Source of the DNA: an uncultured Methanobrevibacter sp.
Lineage (GTDB): Archaea; Methanobacteriota; Methanobacteria; Methanobacteriales; Methanobacteriaceae
DNA length: 64,000 bases
Reading direction: 5' to 3'
NCBI RefSeq assembly: GCF_934746965.1
Contig: NZ_CAKVFS010000003.1
Coordinates: forward strand, 1-64,000
Every line of letters starts with the position of its first letter. The first letter of the stretch is position 1. Positions 34,300 to 42,832 of the stretch are shown piece after piece. Below the pieces are notes generated by a model. That model was given only the letters and a program-made list of their open reading frames with translations, did not search any database and was not told the DNA's origin. The translations under genes and the position numbers were made by a program.

Positions 34300-37260
34300 T
34301 TAATCCTCCGTGTAAGGTTTGACTTTGAAGGTATCTATTTCCCAAGTCGGTTTATCTATACCCCATAGATTATAATAGAAACTCATAGGATTTGCTCCCC
34401 ATTGAGCGAATTCTTCAATAAGAGGACCTTCATTATTAACAAATACCCTTAAAACTCCATCGTAATAGGTTATTTGCATGTGATATTGTCCTTCAGCACC
34501 TATATTTGTACGATGTTGAGTGTCCTTAAAGTTAAAGGAGTCTATTGTGGAATCAGTATACTCTCTTTTAACACAAATATATTCACCTGTACTTGCAATT
34601 AAGCCTAATCTACCACCATTCTGACCTGTTACAATATAGTCAAATTCACAAATCCAACCTGCACTGGTGAAAGATGTTACACTTCGTAAAGGTTTGTCAC
34701 CCCCCTGTATTGTTACTTTTGTATCAGAATCCCACAAACGCTCAGGTAAATTGCCTGAGCTTGGTTCTTCAAATTCAGTATCAGGAGTTAATAAGAATAA
34801 ACAATCCTCTATATTTAAAGTATTAGAGGTTATTGTTTCACCATCAACATCTGCTTTTGCATAAACGCTAATATCTCCTTTCCCTCTACATATGTAATAT
34901 AGGTAAGCAATACCTTTATCATCGGTTATGCCTGCAGCTCCAAGAAGTCCTCCCTCAGAATATAATCGAATATATACATCTCCCCCTAAGTCTGAAACTG
35001 CTTTGAATATGATGGTTTCACCCTCTTGTTGAATTAATTTATCTGTAGAAAGAGTTATTGAATGAGGAGTAACCTCTTTAATAAGAATAGTATCAGAAAC
35101 ACTAACAGCATTATATTTACTATTTTCCTCAAAAGTTACTGTGATTGTTGTAGATCCTGTTTTGTTATATGTTTTTGTAAATGTGAATTCTCCGTTACTA
35201 TCGGTTTTTGCATATAATTCTACTTCTACAGAACTAACACGACGTATAAGTTGAGCATTAGCTACAGGTTTGTCGTCTGCTTTTAAACTACCTGTGTAGG
35301 TTACTGTTTCACCTATTTTAGCAGTAGTTTTATTTTTAGTTAAAGTTAATACAGGTGTTGCTTTAGATACGATTGTTTCTCCAGTTTTTTCGGAATTACA
35401 GTAATTATCATCTTCAGGACAGGTAACTACAAATGGGTATGTTCCTATATTTTGTTCACCTAATTCAAATTTAAATTCACCTTTTTCATCAGTGTTTGTT
35501 TCAAAAGAAGTCATGTTATCTATAGATAAAACTATTTTTTTATTCGCTACAATAGTATTAGTTGTAGTTGTTAATTTTCCTGTAACAATAAATGGTGTGA
35601 TTGTGTTTAATGTTGTAGGATAATCAATTGTTAATTCTGTTTCCTGTTTACAATTTATCCGTTTAGTTACATCAATCGTATCATAAATTTTACTATTCAT
35701 GTTGTAGATAGTATTATTTTTGTAGATTAATCTGCAACATTTACGTTTTAATGTGATATTTACTAAACATAATGTTGTTTGAGGTGCGATTTTAATAAAT
35801 GTACGATTATTATTAGCTAAAACAGCACCATCACCACAGTTAATTACTGTGATATTGTTTTGAGACATTAAAGGTTCGTTTAAATCATATTCTCCATCCA
35901 TAAGAACTATGAGGTTTTCCTCTCCTTCAACACTATTAAATGCCTTATAAATTGTTTTAAACGGAGTGTTTTTAGTTTTACCGTCATTATTATCATCACC
36001 ATCAGAGGATACGTAATAATCTGCAGTATTACAACCTCTAATAGTGATATTTATAGGATTTGAAATAATACTCTCTTCATCAACGTATAATTTATTATCA
36101 TGTACATTAATTTCATCTAAAGCTTCTATTTTCAATGCTTCCACGGTTTTAACAGTACTATGATATAACTTAAATAAAAATTCAATGTCTGTATAATCTT
36201 TAAGCAAGGAACTATTAATAATCCAAGTTTTGTCAGTTATTAATGTTTCCCCATAAAAATCATTATTCAAAAACGGTGCAATAACAAAATTATCAGTTAT
36301 ATCCTGTCCAAAACCGTTAATAATCTTAAACGTAAATATAAGGTTTTGTCCCAAAACCGGTACAGTATTATTAACTGAAGCTATAAGGAAAATATCTAAA
36401 TTAGTTTTAGTTGCACACATTAAGTCTTCATGTTCCCAAGGCATTAATTCAAATGAGGGATTACGTGCAGGTTCTCCTGTAAATGTATCAATAATAATAT
36501 TATCGTCATTATCTACTTGAAAATGTTTTTTTGCTTCAATCATTTTACATAATTGTTTTTCACGATTATGTATAGTTGCATTAACACTAAACAACCTCCA
36601 AATTTCCAAGCAAGGTAACGGTGTTTTATGTAAACCTACACTGTAACCTATTAATCTGTTCATATAATGATAATCATCTTCAGTTAACTTATTGTTAAAA
36701 GGAGGGTCGGTTAAAGGATATTCTAAGATTTTAAAATCAGCATAATTGTATGTTCGTCTAGGTACTCCTAAAAACTCACCGATTTTATCTAAACTTCTGT
36801 CATGATCATATTGATTATTTTTAATTTCATCGTTTTCAGGAAATCCTTTTTCAAGTGTATATTCATCATAGGTAGTTACATATATACTCCAGGTATCAGT
36901 AGGTATGATTATATCTTCTGCAATAGGGATATCTGTTATTTTGTGATTAAATAGTGTTTCATTTTCTGTTTCTTCAAAATCATGTGTCTCATATAGGGTA
37001 TTATTTTTGTATATTTGTATTTGCTTCAAATATTTTAGGTTAACCTTAAAACACATTGTATATTTTAAGGTATTGTCCTGTTCTTTCCAAATCAAAACTG
37101 GCTTATTTAGGTGTTGTGATATATATGTTTTAAACAAATCATTATAGGTTTCTTTGAACCATTCATTAAATACATTTTCACTACGATAAAAATTACTTTC
37201 TTTGTCTCTACTTAAAAAATAAGGAAATCTTTGTAGTAATTGTTTCAAACTATGCAACAT
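34300..37260 (-). CDS. Tail-fibre base protein with host-adhesin-like beta-helix and Ig-like repeats
   Basis: 986 residues in four parts: an N-terminal baseplate-attachment region (~1-250); linker domains; a beta-helix start YYVSSDGDDNNDGKTKNTPF near residue 410, the signature of Methanobrevibacter adhesin-like proteins; then two or three Ig-like (Big-type) repeats (~570-830) of the TPVLTLTKNKTTAKIGETVT kind; and a concanavalin-like beta-sandwich at the C-terminus. Overlap in architecture with host surface adhesins suggests domain exchange with the host. It probably displays the receptor-binding tip. Confidence 0.65.
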   Translation of the reverse strand: MLHSLKQLLQRFPYFLSRDKESNFYRSENVFNEWFKETYNDLFKTYISQHLNKPVLIWKEQDNTLKYTMCFKVNLKYLKQIQIYKNNTLYETHDFEETENETLFNHKITDIPIAEDIIIPTDTWSIYVTTYDEYTLEKGFPENDEIKNNQYDHDRSLDKIGEFLGVPRRTYNYADFKILEYPLTDPPFNNKLTEDDYHYMNRLIGYSVGLHKTPLPCLEIWRLFSVNATIHNREKQLCKMIEAKKHFQVDNDDNIIIDTFTGEPARNPSFELMPWEHEDLMCATKTNLDIFLIASVNNTVPVLGQNLIFTFKIINGFGQDITDNFVIAPFLNNDFYGETLITDKTWIINSSLLKDYTDIEFLFKLYHSTVKTVEALKIEALDEINVHDNKLYVDEESIISNPINITIRGCNTADYYVSSDGDDNNDGKTKNTPFKTIYKAFNSVEGEENLIVLMDGEYDLNEPLMSQNNITVINCGDGAVLANNNRTFIKIAPQTTLCLVNITLKRKCCRLIYKNNTIYNMNSKIYDTIDVTKRINCKQETELTIDYPTTLNTITPFIVTGKLTTTTNTIVANKKIVLSIDNMTSFETNTDEKGEFKFELGEQNIGTYPFVVTCPEDDNYCNSEKTGETIVSKATPVLTLTKNKTTAKIGETVTYTGSLKADDKPVANAQLIRRVSSVEVELYAKTDSNGEFTFTKTYNKTGSTTITVTFEENSKYNAVSVSDTILIKEVTPHSITLSTDKLIQQEGETIIFKAVSDLGGDVYIRLYSEGGLLGAAGITDDKGIAYLYYICRGKGDISVYAKADVDGETITSNTLNIEDCLFLLTPDTEFEEPSSGNLPERLWDSDTKVTIQGGDKPLRSVTSFTSAGWICEFDYIVTGQNGGRLGLIASTGEYICVKREYTDSTIDSFNFKDTQHRTNIGAEGQYHMQITYYDGVLRVFVNNEGPLIEEFAQWGANPMSFYYNLWGIDKPTWEIDTFKVKPYTED

Positions 37261-37262
37261 TT

Positions 37263-38420
37263 TTAAATCACGTCCACAATAATATTATTACTTACACCAA
37301 TTTCCTCATCACTAATTTCAACATAAGCAGAAGGGGTCTTAATATTAATATCCTTTAATTCAGACACCTCATTATCCACAAAAACAGCTAATTTATGCGG
37401 TATAAAATCCTCACCAATCACAAGCCCTTTATAATAACTACCATTAGCTTTATAACCTCCATTGATAAAAATAGAGATAGCATTACGGATTTTAGTTTTA
37501 ATCTCATCTTTTTCTATACGAGAATAAGGATTAATTTGATCAATATCAACATTCACTACTGCGTAAATAGGTATTTCTTTTTTATCAGCGTTCATTACTT
37601 GTATATCATCATCATATAATGCAATGTTTTCTTGTATGTTGTTGTAAATTTCTTGTTTTATATTTGATGTACTTTCATCATTTGCATCAATCACTATTTT
37701 TATAGTACCTGTACCGTCCCAACAGGGTATGAGGTGATAACTGTCTAAACCATCACAGTTACGGAAATAATTTTTATATGCCCAGTTATTCCCTTTTTGT
37801 AGTATTTTAGACCAGTTTTTCAAATAATCCCTATATTCTTCATCTGTTTGTATATCCTCTCCTCCTGTACTTGCAAGAGGATTATTACATTTTTTAAGCC
37901 CATAATCATTGTTTTCAAAGAGTGTTAAAGTATTTTCACTTATTTTTGTAGAAGGACCTTTATTTACACTATACGCTGAGGCAGTAACAGAAGTTTTTCC
38001 ACGAGGAATATATATTGTTTTACTATTCTTGTATAATACTCCTTGTTTCGTGGATAATGTTAATGCTCCAGGAGGTATTGTTATATCTTCGTCCTGTTCT
38101 CTGCTTAAAGTTAATACAACATCAACATAGGACCTTGTTTGTCCTGCACGAGGTATACCTAACCATTCCCCAATATGGTCTAAATCAATCCCTGTAGCTT
38201 TACTAATATAAGTAGAGTCGTAAACTAACTGCATTTCCTCATAAACTTCATCTAACCACTCTGCATGAACACTAAGTATCATAACATAGAAGTTTTCAAT
38301 ATCTTCACGATTATTAATATATTTTAAGAAGTCGTTTGATCTACTGATTAATTTTTGTTTATATGCATTTTGCAAACCTGTTTTAAATATTTCCTCGTAT
38401 TCTTTCTTGTTAAAGTTCAT
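37263..38420 (-). CDS. Baseplate J-like protein
   Basis: 385 residues of the gpJ/Baseplate_J type: TGIDLDHIGEWLGIPR, ITIPPGALTLSTKQGVLY, and a later STGGEDIQTDEEYRDYLKNW are hallmarks. It forms the wedge of contractile-tail baseplates. Its stop overlaps nothing, but the start overlaps the gp25/W gene by four bases. Its presence supports a myovirus. Confidence 0.85.
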   Translation of the reverse strand: MNFNKKEYEEIFKTGLQNAYKQKLISRSNDFLKYINNREDIENFYVMILSVHAEWLDEVYEEMQLVYDSTYISKATGIDLDHIGEWLGIPRAGQTRSYVDVVLTLSREQDEDITIPPGALTLSTKQGVLYKNSKTIYIPRGKTSVTASAYSVNKGPSTKISENTLTLFENNDYGLKKCNNPLASTGGEDIQTDEEYRDYLKNWSKILQKGNNWAYKNYFRNCDGLDSYHLIPCWDGTGTIKIVIDANDESTSNIKQEIYNNIQENIALYDDDIQVMNADKKEIPIYAVVNVDIDQINPYSRIEKDEIKTKIRNAISIFINGGYKANGSYYKGLVIGEDFIPHKLAVFVDNEVSELKDINIKTPSAYVEISDEEIGVSNNIIVDVI

Positions 38421-38875
38421 ATAATTACACTTCCTGTTATTACATCATCAGTTATGCTTGTTACGTTAAATAGGATTTCATAAGCAAAGAATTTACCCTC
38501 AGGATTATCCATAATGGTTATTTCATTTATTTTTTTTATTCTACGTATTTTTTTTAAAGTCTGTTCACAATACAGTTCAAGTTTATATCTAACCATACTA
38601 GACTTGTTTGCTTTAATTAATTCATGTATACGACAACCAAAATCAGAATATAATGGATTGTGGTATAATTCTTCAAAACGAGTCATTATTGCTATACAAA
38701 TACCATTTTTTAAGCTTTCATAACCTGTTAGGTTAACTAAATCAGTATCAGTTTCTTTTTCTTCAAAAACCATATCCCATTGATTATATTCGTTAGGTGC
38801 TAATTTAATGTCTTCGTTTAAGGTTTTAAGGAATTGATAATCCTCAGAATTATCATTATTTAGGGGTAATGTCAT
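38417..38875 (-). CDS. Baseplate wedge protein, gp25/W-like
   Basis: 152 residues. The core YSDFGCRIHELIKANKSS, followed by an ITIMDNPEGKF-like strand, is the gpW/gp25 lysozyme-like fold of contractile tails. ATG 38875 overlaps the upstream gene. Together with the J-like protein it forms the typical W-J pair. Confidence 0.75.
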   Translation of the reverse strand: MTLPLNNDNSEDYQFLKTLNEDIKLAPNEYNQWDMVFEEKETDTDLVNLTGYESLKNGICIAIMTRFEELYHNPLYSDFGCRIHELIKANKSSMVRYKLELYCEQTLKKIRRIKKINEITIMDNPEGKFFAYEILFNVTSITDDVITGSVII

Positions 38876-39540
38876 GTTTTTTCCTCTTTTAATTCTTTTT
38901 TCAAATCATCTAATAATTTATCCACTTCCGTTTTAGTGTAATATTCCTTGTTTAATGTTTGTTTAGAGGCTAATTCATCAATAGGTTTAGTATAATTAGA
39001 ATTATAACCTACATATTGATTTATATTATTTGAAATCACATTAAAACCATTAAAACCAAATTGTACGAGGAATTCATCAACAGCACCAATATAGGACAAT
39101 TTTATATTCCCCTGAGTAGGTGCAGGAACAGGGTCAGGTGTGTTTTTTGAACTGTAATAACCTATTACAAAGTAATCTGCATGTTTTTCATTATCTGATG
39201 TGGGTAATACTACACATTCAATTTCACCTCGAGGGATAACGTATCCTGCTCCTATTGTTTCATCATAATCGTAACTTCCTTCAGGAGTGTATTTTGTTAT
39301 GAATTCTGCACAAAGTAATTGAAGCACACGACATAATACAGTACCTCCACCATCATTTAATGTGACTTCTACTTTATTCAAATCCATATAGTACTTTTTA
39401 ACTATTCCTGTTTTAAGTTTAGCTTCATTAACTGCTTCTTTAATCTGTTTTTCAGTTTCACCATTAAATATAAGGTTATTAACCTTACTGAAACTATTTA
39501 AAACACGAGCATCAGTTACAGTAATATCATTAGAATTCAT
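38872..39540 (-). CDS. Baseplate spike/assembly protein candidate
   Basis: 222 residues; middle part (GAGYVIPRGEIECVVLPTSD, YFVIGYYSSK) resembles the OB-fold of gpV/gp5-type spike proteins, and the C-terminus (YYTKTEVDKLLDDLKKELKE) is a trimeric coiled coil of the tail-fibre type. Position between the hub and gp25/W fits a baseplate assembly or spike protein. Tentative. Confidence 0.5.
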   Translation of the reverse strand: MNSNDITVTDARVLNSFSKVNNLIFNGETEKQIKEAVNEAKLKTGIVKKYYMDLNKVEVTLNDGGGTVLCRVLQLLCAEFITKYTPEGSYDYDETIGAGYVIPRGEIECVVLPTSDNEKHADYFVIGYYSSKNTPDPVPAPTQGNIKLSYIGAVDEFLVQFGFNGFNVISNNINQYVGYNSNYTKPIDELASKQTLNKEYYTKTEVDKLLDDLKKELKEEKT

Positions 39541-40826
39541 TCAGTTGTCTCCACGTCTTCTGTTGACTCTTCTGTTTCATCAGTCGTTTCCTCATCAGTT
39601 GTTTCTTCTTTAGGTTCACTAAGGCTTGGAGGATAATCAACTAACGTTAAACTGGTACTCCACACGTCATTATCAGAACTGCTATGATTTACTTTACTAA
39701 TGTACATGAAATCATCAATATCATAGGTAGGAATATACACCTTAACCCACAATCCCTGTTTCCATATAGGACCACCTATCACTTTACATTCAAGACTATG
39801 ACCGTCATCACGTAAGATTTTATGCCAATAATTGTTAGCAAACGCTAATGCTTCCTCATATGTTTCAACAGGAACTTCCTCAGTTTTTGTTGTAGTTTCT
39901 GTTTCAGTAGTATCTCCTGTAGTATCAGTTGAAGTAGTATCATCTGTGGTATCAGTTGTATCTGTATCAGTACTTGTCGTATCTGTTGAATTTACTTCTT
40001 TAGTTTCTGTGACTGTAACTTTTTTAACTGCTTCAACTTCTTCTGATTTTTCACCAAAACGTGTGATTAATTTATCATTTGTGAAAATAATAGGTTCACC
40101 ATTAGGCCAAGTAACCGTTAATTTGTTTGTAGTGTCTGGAAAATAGTCATGTACGGATATACCTTCACTTAATAGGTTTAATCTTTCACTTAGCTTTAAA
40201 CTGTCTTCTTCTGTGGGTTCAGGTATTTTATGTACATAACAGGTATCTCCTTCTACCCTGCATTCCACATCACCGTCCCAGTATGATAATAATTCTTTTA
40301 ATGCTTCTTTTATTGTTGATGCTGATGAACTTTTATCATCGTCATCACCACCACCGTTTAAAATCATTTTTGCAACAGCCTCAGGACTGTTACCGTATGC
40401 CATTTTGATGTATTGGCTGTTTTCACTGAAGTATTGTGCTGCAGTTTTACCCACAAAACCAGTAGTACTTGTACTGAAATTATCATCATGAGCACGTACC
40501 ATCGGTTTATTTTTCAAATCTTCCGGTGTAATCCAGGAATGAGCTGTCCAACTACAAAAACCAAACCAAACAAGGTCATAATGATAATAACCCCTGGATA
40601 ACCCTTGTACGAAGTCTTGGTATGTTCCTCCATCGTTTCCTCCTACAAGGAATACTCCAGTTTTACCATTACTGTTACTGCTTAAACCGCAGGATTGTAC
40701 GTTTCCAGGTCCTACGGATAGTTTTTCACAGGTGTTTCCTGCTTCTTCAAGTACTTGCGCGACTTTGTCGATATATGATTGTTCTTTTTTGTCAATGTTA
40801 TCACAACCAATAACATAAGTAGTCAT
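39537..40826 (-). CDS. Baseplate hub protein, C-terminal half with an unusual N-terminal domain
   Basis: 429 residues. Residues ~1-160 form a domain with VIGCDN, VGGNDGGTYQDF and MVRAHDDNFS motifs that I associate with methanogen phage and cell-wall-related proteins but cannot name. Residues ~170-260 and ~340-410 (CKVIGGPIWKQGLWVKVYIP, DDFMYISKVNH, SLTLVDYPP) match the XkdQ/gpD-type hub. A Thr/Asp-rich linker lies at ~280-330 and another at the end. GAGGGGG precedes ATG 40826. The N-terminal half of the hub is on the separate gene 41269-42327. Confidence 0.6.
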   Translation of the reverse strand: MTTYVIGCDNIDKKEQSYIDKVAQVLEEAGNTCEKLSVGPGNVQSCGLSSNSNGKTGVFLVGGNDGGTYQDFVQGLSRGYYHYDLVWFGFCSWTAHSWITPEDLKNKPMVRAHDDNFSTSTTGFVGKTAAQYFSENSQYIKMAYGNSPEAVAKMILNGGGDDDDKSSSASTIKEALKELLSYWDGDVECRVEGDTCYVHKIPEPTEEDSLKLSERLNLLSEGISVHDYFPDTTNKLTVTWPNGEPIIFTNDKLITRFGEKSEEVEAVKKVTVTETKEVNSTDTTSTDTDTTDTTDDTTSTDTTGDTTETETTTKTEEVPVETYEEALAFANNYWHKILRDDGHSLECKVIGGPIWKQGLWVKVYIPTYDIDDFMYISKVNHSSSDNDVWSTSLTLVDYPPSLSEPKEETTDEETTDETEESTEDVETTE

Positions 40827-40856
40827 GTTTCCCCCTCATTTTTTTTGGATAAATTT

Positions 40857-40870
40857 TAAGTATATATTAA
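40857..40870 (+). promoter_or_regulatory. TATA box of the + strand moron
   Basis: AAGTATATATTAA is centred about 24 bases before ATG 40888, the distance that gives a leaderless archaeal mRNA. No ribosome binding site is present before that ATG, which fits a leaderless transcript. Confidence 0.6.
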
Positions 40871-40887
40871 TAACAGATAATATTATT

Positions 40888-41262
40888 ATGAATAATAAAG
40901 AATTAATTTTAATAATATGTACTATACTATGTGCAGGTTGCATTATCGCAGGTGCAATCCTACTAAGTAACAATACACCTATAGAACATGATAATAACAT
41001 AAGTAACGTGACAAATAATACTACAAACTTAACAGTTAATAGTACGAATATAACTAACCATACAGAAGAAAATAATGATAATTATAAACCTATAACTACA
41101 CAGAAAGCACAATCTTCATCAGAATATCCAAAGCACGTTGTTCAAGCAGATGGAAACGAATATGATGATGCAGGTCCCGGTTATTCAGAAGGAGAAAGAT
41201 ATAGAGGAAACCCTACAGATGCCCCTATAACACATACAGGACCTTTACAAGGAAATGGATAA
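40888..41262 (+). CDS. Membrane-anchored, Asn-rich surface protein on the opposite strand (moron)
   Basis: 124 residues from ATG 40888; an in-frame ATG at 40825 is rejected because the added residues are coded across the promoter. It begins NNKELILIICTILCAGCIIA, a signal anchor with a lipobox-like cysteine, followed by a segment with many NxT/S sequons and a polar tail ending HTGPLQGNG. It is the only sizeable + strand gene in the virion region, has its own TATA box, and lies precisely between two halves of the baseplate hub. Such lysogen-expressed inserts often alter the host surface or exclude other phages. Function inferred from topology and context. Confidence 0.75.
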   Translation: MNNKELILIICTILCAGCIIAGAILLSNNTPIEHDNNISNVTNNTTNLTVNSTNITNHTEENNDNYKPITTQKAQSSSEYPKHVVQADGNEYDDAGPGYSEGERYRGNPTDAPITHTGPLQGNG

Positions 41263-41268
41263 ACATTT

Positions 41269-42327
41269 TTATCCGTTTCCTCCGTAAGCTTTTTCACCTT
41301 CTGTTCCAGTCATATCTTTCCAAACCTTACCAAATGCTCTTGTTTTATCAGTATAATCTAAATATACTTTTTCTCCTTTACAATAAGCAACACACCAACA
41401 ATGACTGCTATTATATACATAGTTACATTTTATTCCTTGTGCACGGACTAAATGTACAGTTAAACAAGCTGTATCACAACAATTAATACTTAAATCCTTT
41501 AAGATTTTACTAGGATCCCAATTATTCGTAGGAGAATTACTATAACCCTCATAGGTTATGTGTTTTTGTTCCCACGCATAAATCGCTTTTAATTTAGCCA
41601 TACAACCTTTTTTACCTTTACAAATACGTTTAGATAACTCTTTAACATCTGTAGGAATATCACCATTATAAATACCTCCATCATCATCATTACCTTCAGA
41701 TGAAATGTTTGTGTAATCAATAACTTGATCATCTAAACCTTCAGGATTTACCTCAGCTTTCAAACCTGCAGTTTTAATTACCTCCTCAATAATTTTGGAT
41801 CTTAACATTTGTGTGAAATTGAATTTGTATTTCACATCAAGTAATTTTGTCATTCCTGCAAGTGTTAATTTAGTCATATCATCACTAAATGTTTCTTCCG
41901 TGATGAATGCAAGGTGTACTTCGGATAGTTCTTTTAAATCCTTTTTTTCATTGTATGCTTCCCAATCCATACGTAATAAGGTTCTTACACCTAGGTAAAC
42001 CCTATTTAAATCAGTATAGGTGTAAGGTAATGTGATTGTACTTGAACTGCTTATGTCCTCATAATCCATGCTGTATTCCATACTGTTTAGTTGATTACAG
42101 TAGGCAATTTCAAGTATTTCTCCTTGATGTAAGGTGAATCCTTCCTTATCTTCTTCCTCCTCCTCTGTGGTTTCATCTGTGTTTTCTTCTGTGGTTTCAT
42201 CCGTGGTTTCATCAGTATTAGGGGTGTATGGTTCGAAATTTTCCTCATCAGTCTTGTAGACCTCCCATAAATGACGTTCAATACTGTATTGCTGAGGTAC
42301 AACATCTTTTTTTGTTTCTTCAACCAT
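41269..42327 (-). CDS. Baseplate hub protein, N-terminal half, with transglutaminase-like peptidase domain
   Basis: 352 residues: an acidic Thr/Glu-rich linker (~35-62), a gpD/XkdQ-like hub domain (~63-200), and a C-terminal transglutaminase-like domain (~225-352) with putative catalytic Cys284 (INCCDTACL), His309 (SSHCWCVAY) and Asp324 (VYLDYTDK). This Cys-His-Asp fold is the one used by the pseudomurein endoisopeptidases of family C71 (PeiW/PeiP). A virion-borne wall-cutting enzyme for genome entry is therefore likely. The gene stops seven bases before the end of the + strand moron, and the hub continues beyond it at 40826. Confidence 0.7.
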   Translation of the reverse strand: MVEETKKDVVPQQYSIERHLWEVYKTDEENFEPYTPNTDETTDETTEENTDETTEEEEEDKEGFTLHQGEILEIAYCNQLNSMEYSMDYEDISSSSTITLPYTYTDLNRVYLGVRTLLRMDWEAYNEKKDLKELSEVHLAFITEETFSDDMTKLTLAGMTKLLDVKYKFNFTQMLRSKIIEEVIKTAGLKAEVNPEGLDDQVIDYTNISSEGNDDDGGIYNGDIPTDVKELSKRICKGKKGCMAKLKAIYAWEQKHITYEGYSNSPTNNWDPSKILKDLSINCCDTACLTVHLVRAQGIKCNYVYNSSHCWCVAYCKGEKVYLDYTDKTRAFGKVWKDMTGTEGEKAYGGNG

Positions 42328-42830
42328 TATTTTATCTCCTCTTTAGGTGTGCCGTCAGCATTTTTACCATGTTCCAAATTAGCTTCTTCTTGTGTTTTTA
42401 AAACCTCAACATCTAATTTACCTACTTCATCATTAGGTATATTTGATTTTTGTTCAGGTATTTCTTTAACAGACACTTCTAAATCAAGCATATTAGGAGT
42501 AGAACTAGAATGAGTTGTTTTAATGATTACTTGTGCTTTAAATAATCCTCCCATGTCTGGACAGATTACTTCGGCAGGACTGTTCATTATATCTATGAAA
42601 ACAGAATCATGTACATCTGGACGTTCAACAGGTATTTCTACACTTGTGTTAAAAGTATATTCGCGAGGAATATAGTCTGCACGAGCTACAAATTCCGTAC
42701 CCATTTTTATTTTTTTACGACTTAATTCCCTGCGATTATATGCTTCATTAGCTTTTATTTCTTTAGCAAAAAAAGGAAATCCATTTATTTCAACGTTTGC
42801 ATCAACAGCAATAACATTATACATATCCAT
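42327..42830 (-). CDS. Baseplate protein (XkdP/LysM-position) candidate
   Basis: 167 residues from ATG 42830 (GGTG eight bases upstream). The ARADYIPREYTFNTSVEIPV region followed by RPDVHDSVFIDIMN resembles the DUF-type protein preceding XkdQ hubs in contractile phages. Its stop overlaps the hub start by one base. No LysM repeat is visible. Confidence 0.55.
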   Translation of the reverse strand: MDMYNVIAVDANVEINGFPFFAKEIKANEAYNRRELSRKKIKMGTEFVARADYIPREYTFNTSVEIPVERPDVHDSVFIDIMNSPAEVICPDMGGLFKAQVIIKTTHSSSTPNMLDLEVSVKEIPEQKSNIPNDEVGKLDVEVLKTQEEANLEHGKNADGTPKEEIK

Positions 42831-42832
42831 AA

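Noticed and set aside
40825..40887. Longer start for the moron at ATG 40825
   Set aside because: These codons lie across its TATA box and precede the signal anchor; ATG 40888 is at the right distance from the promoter.
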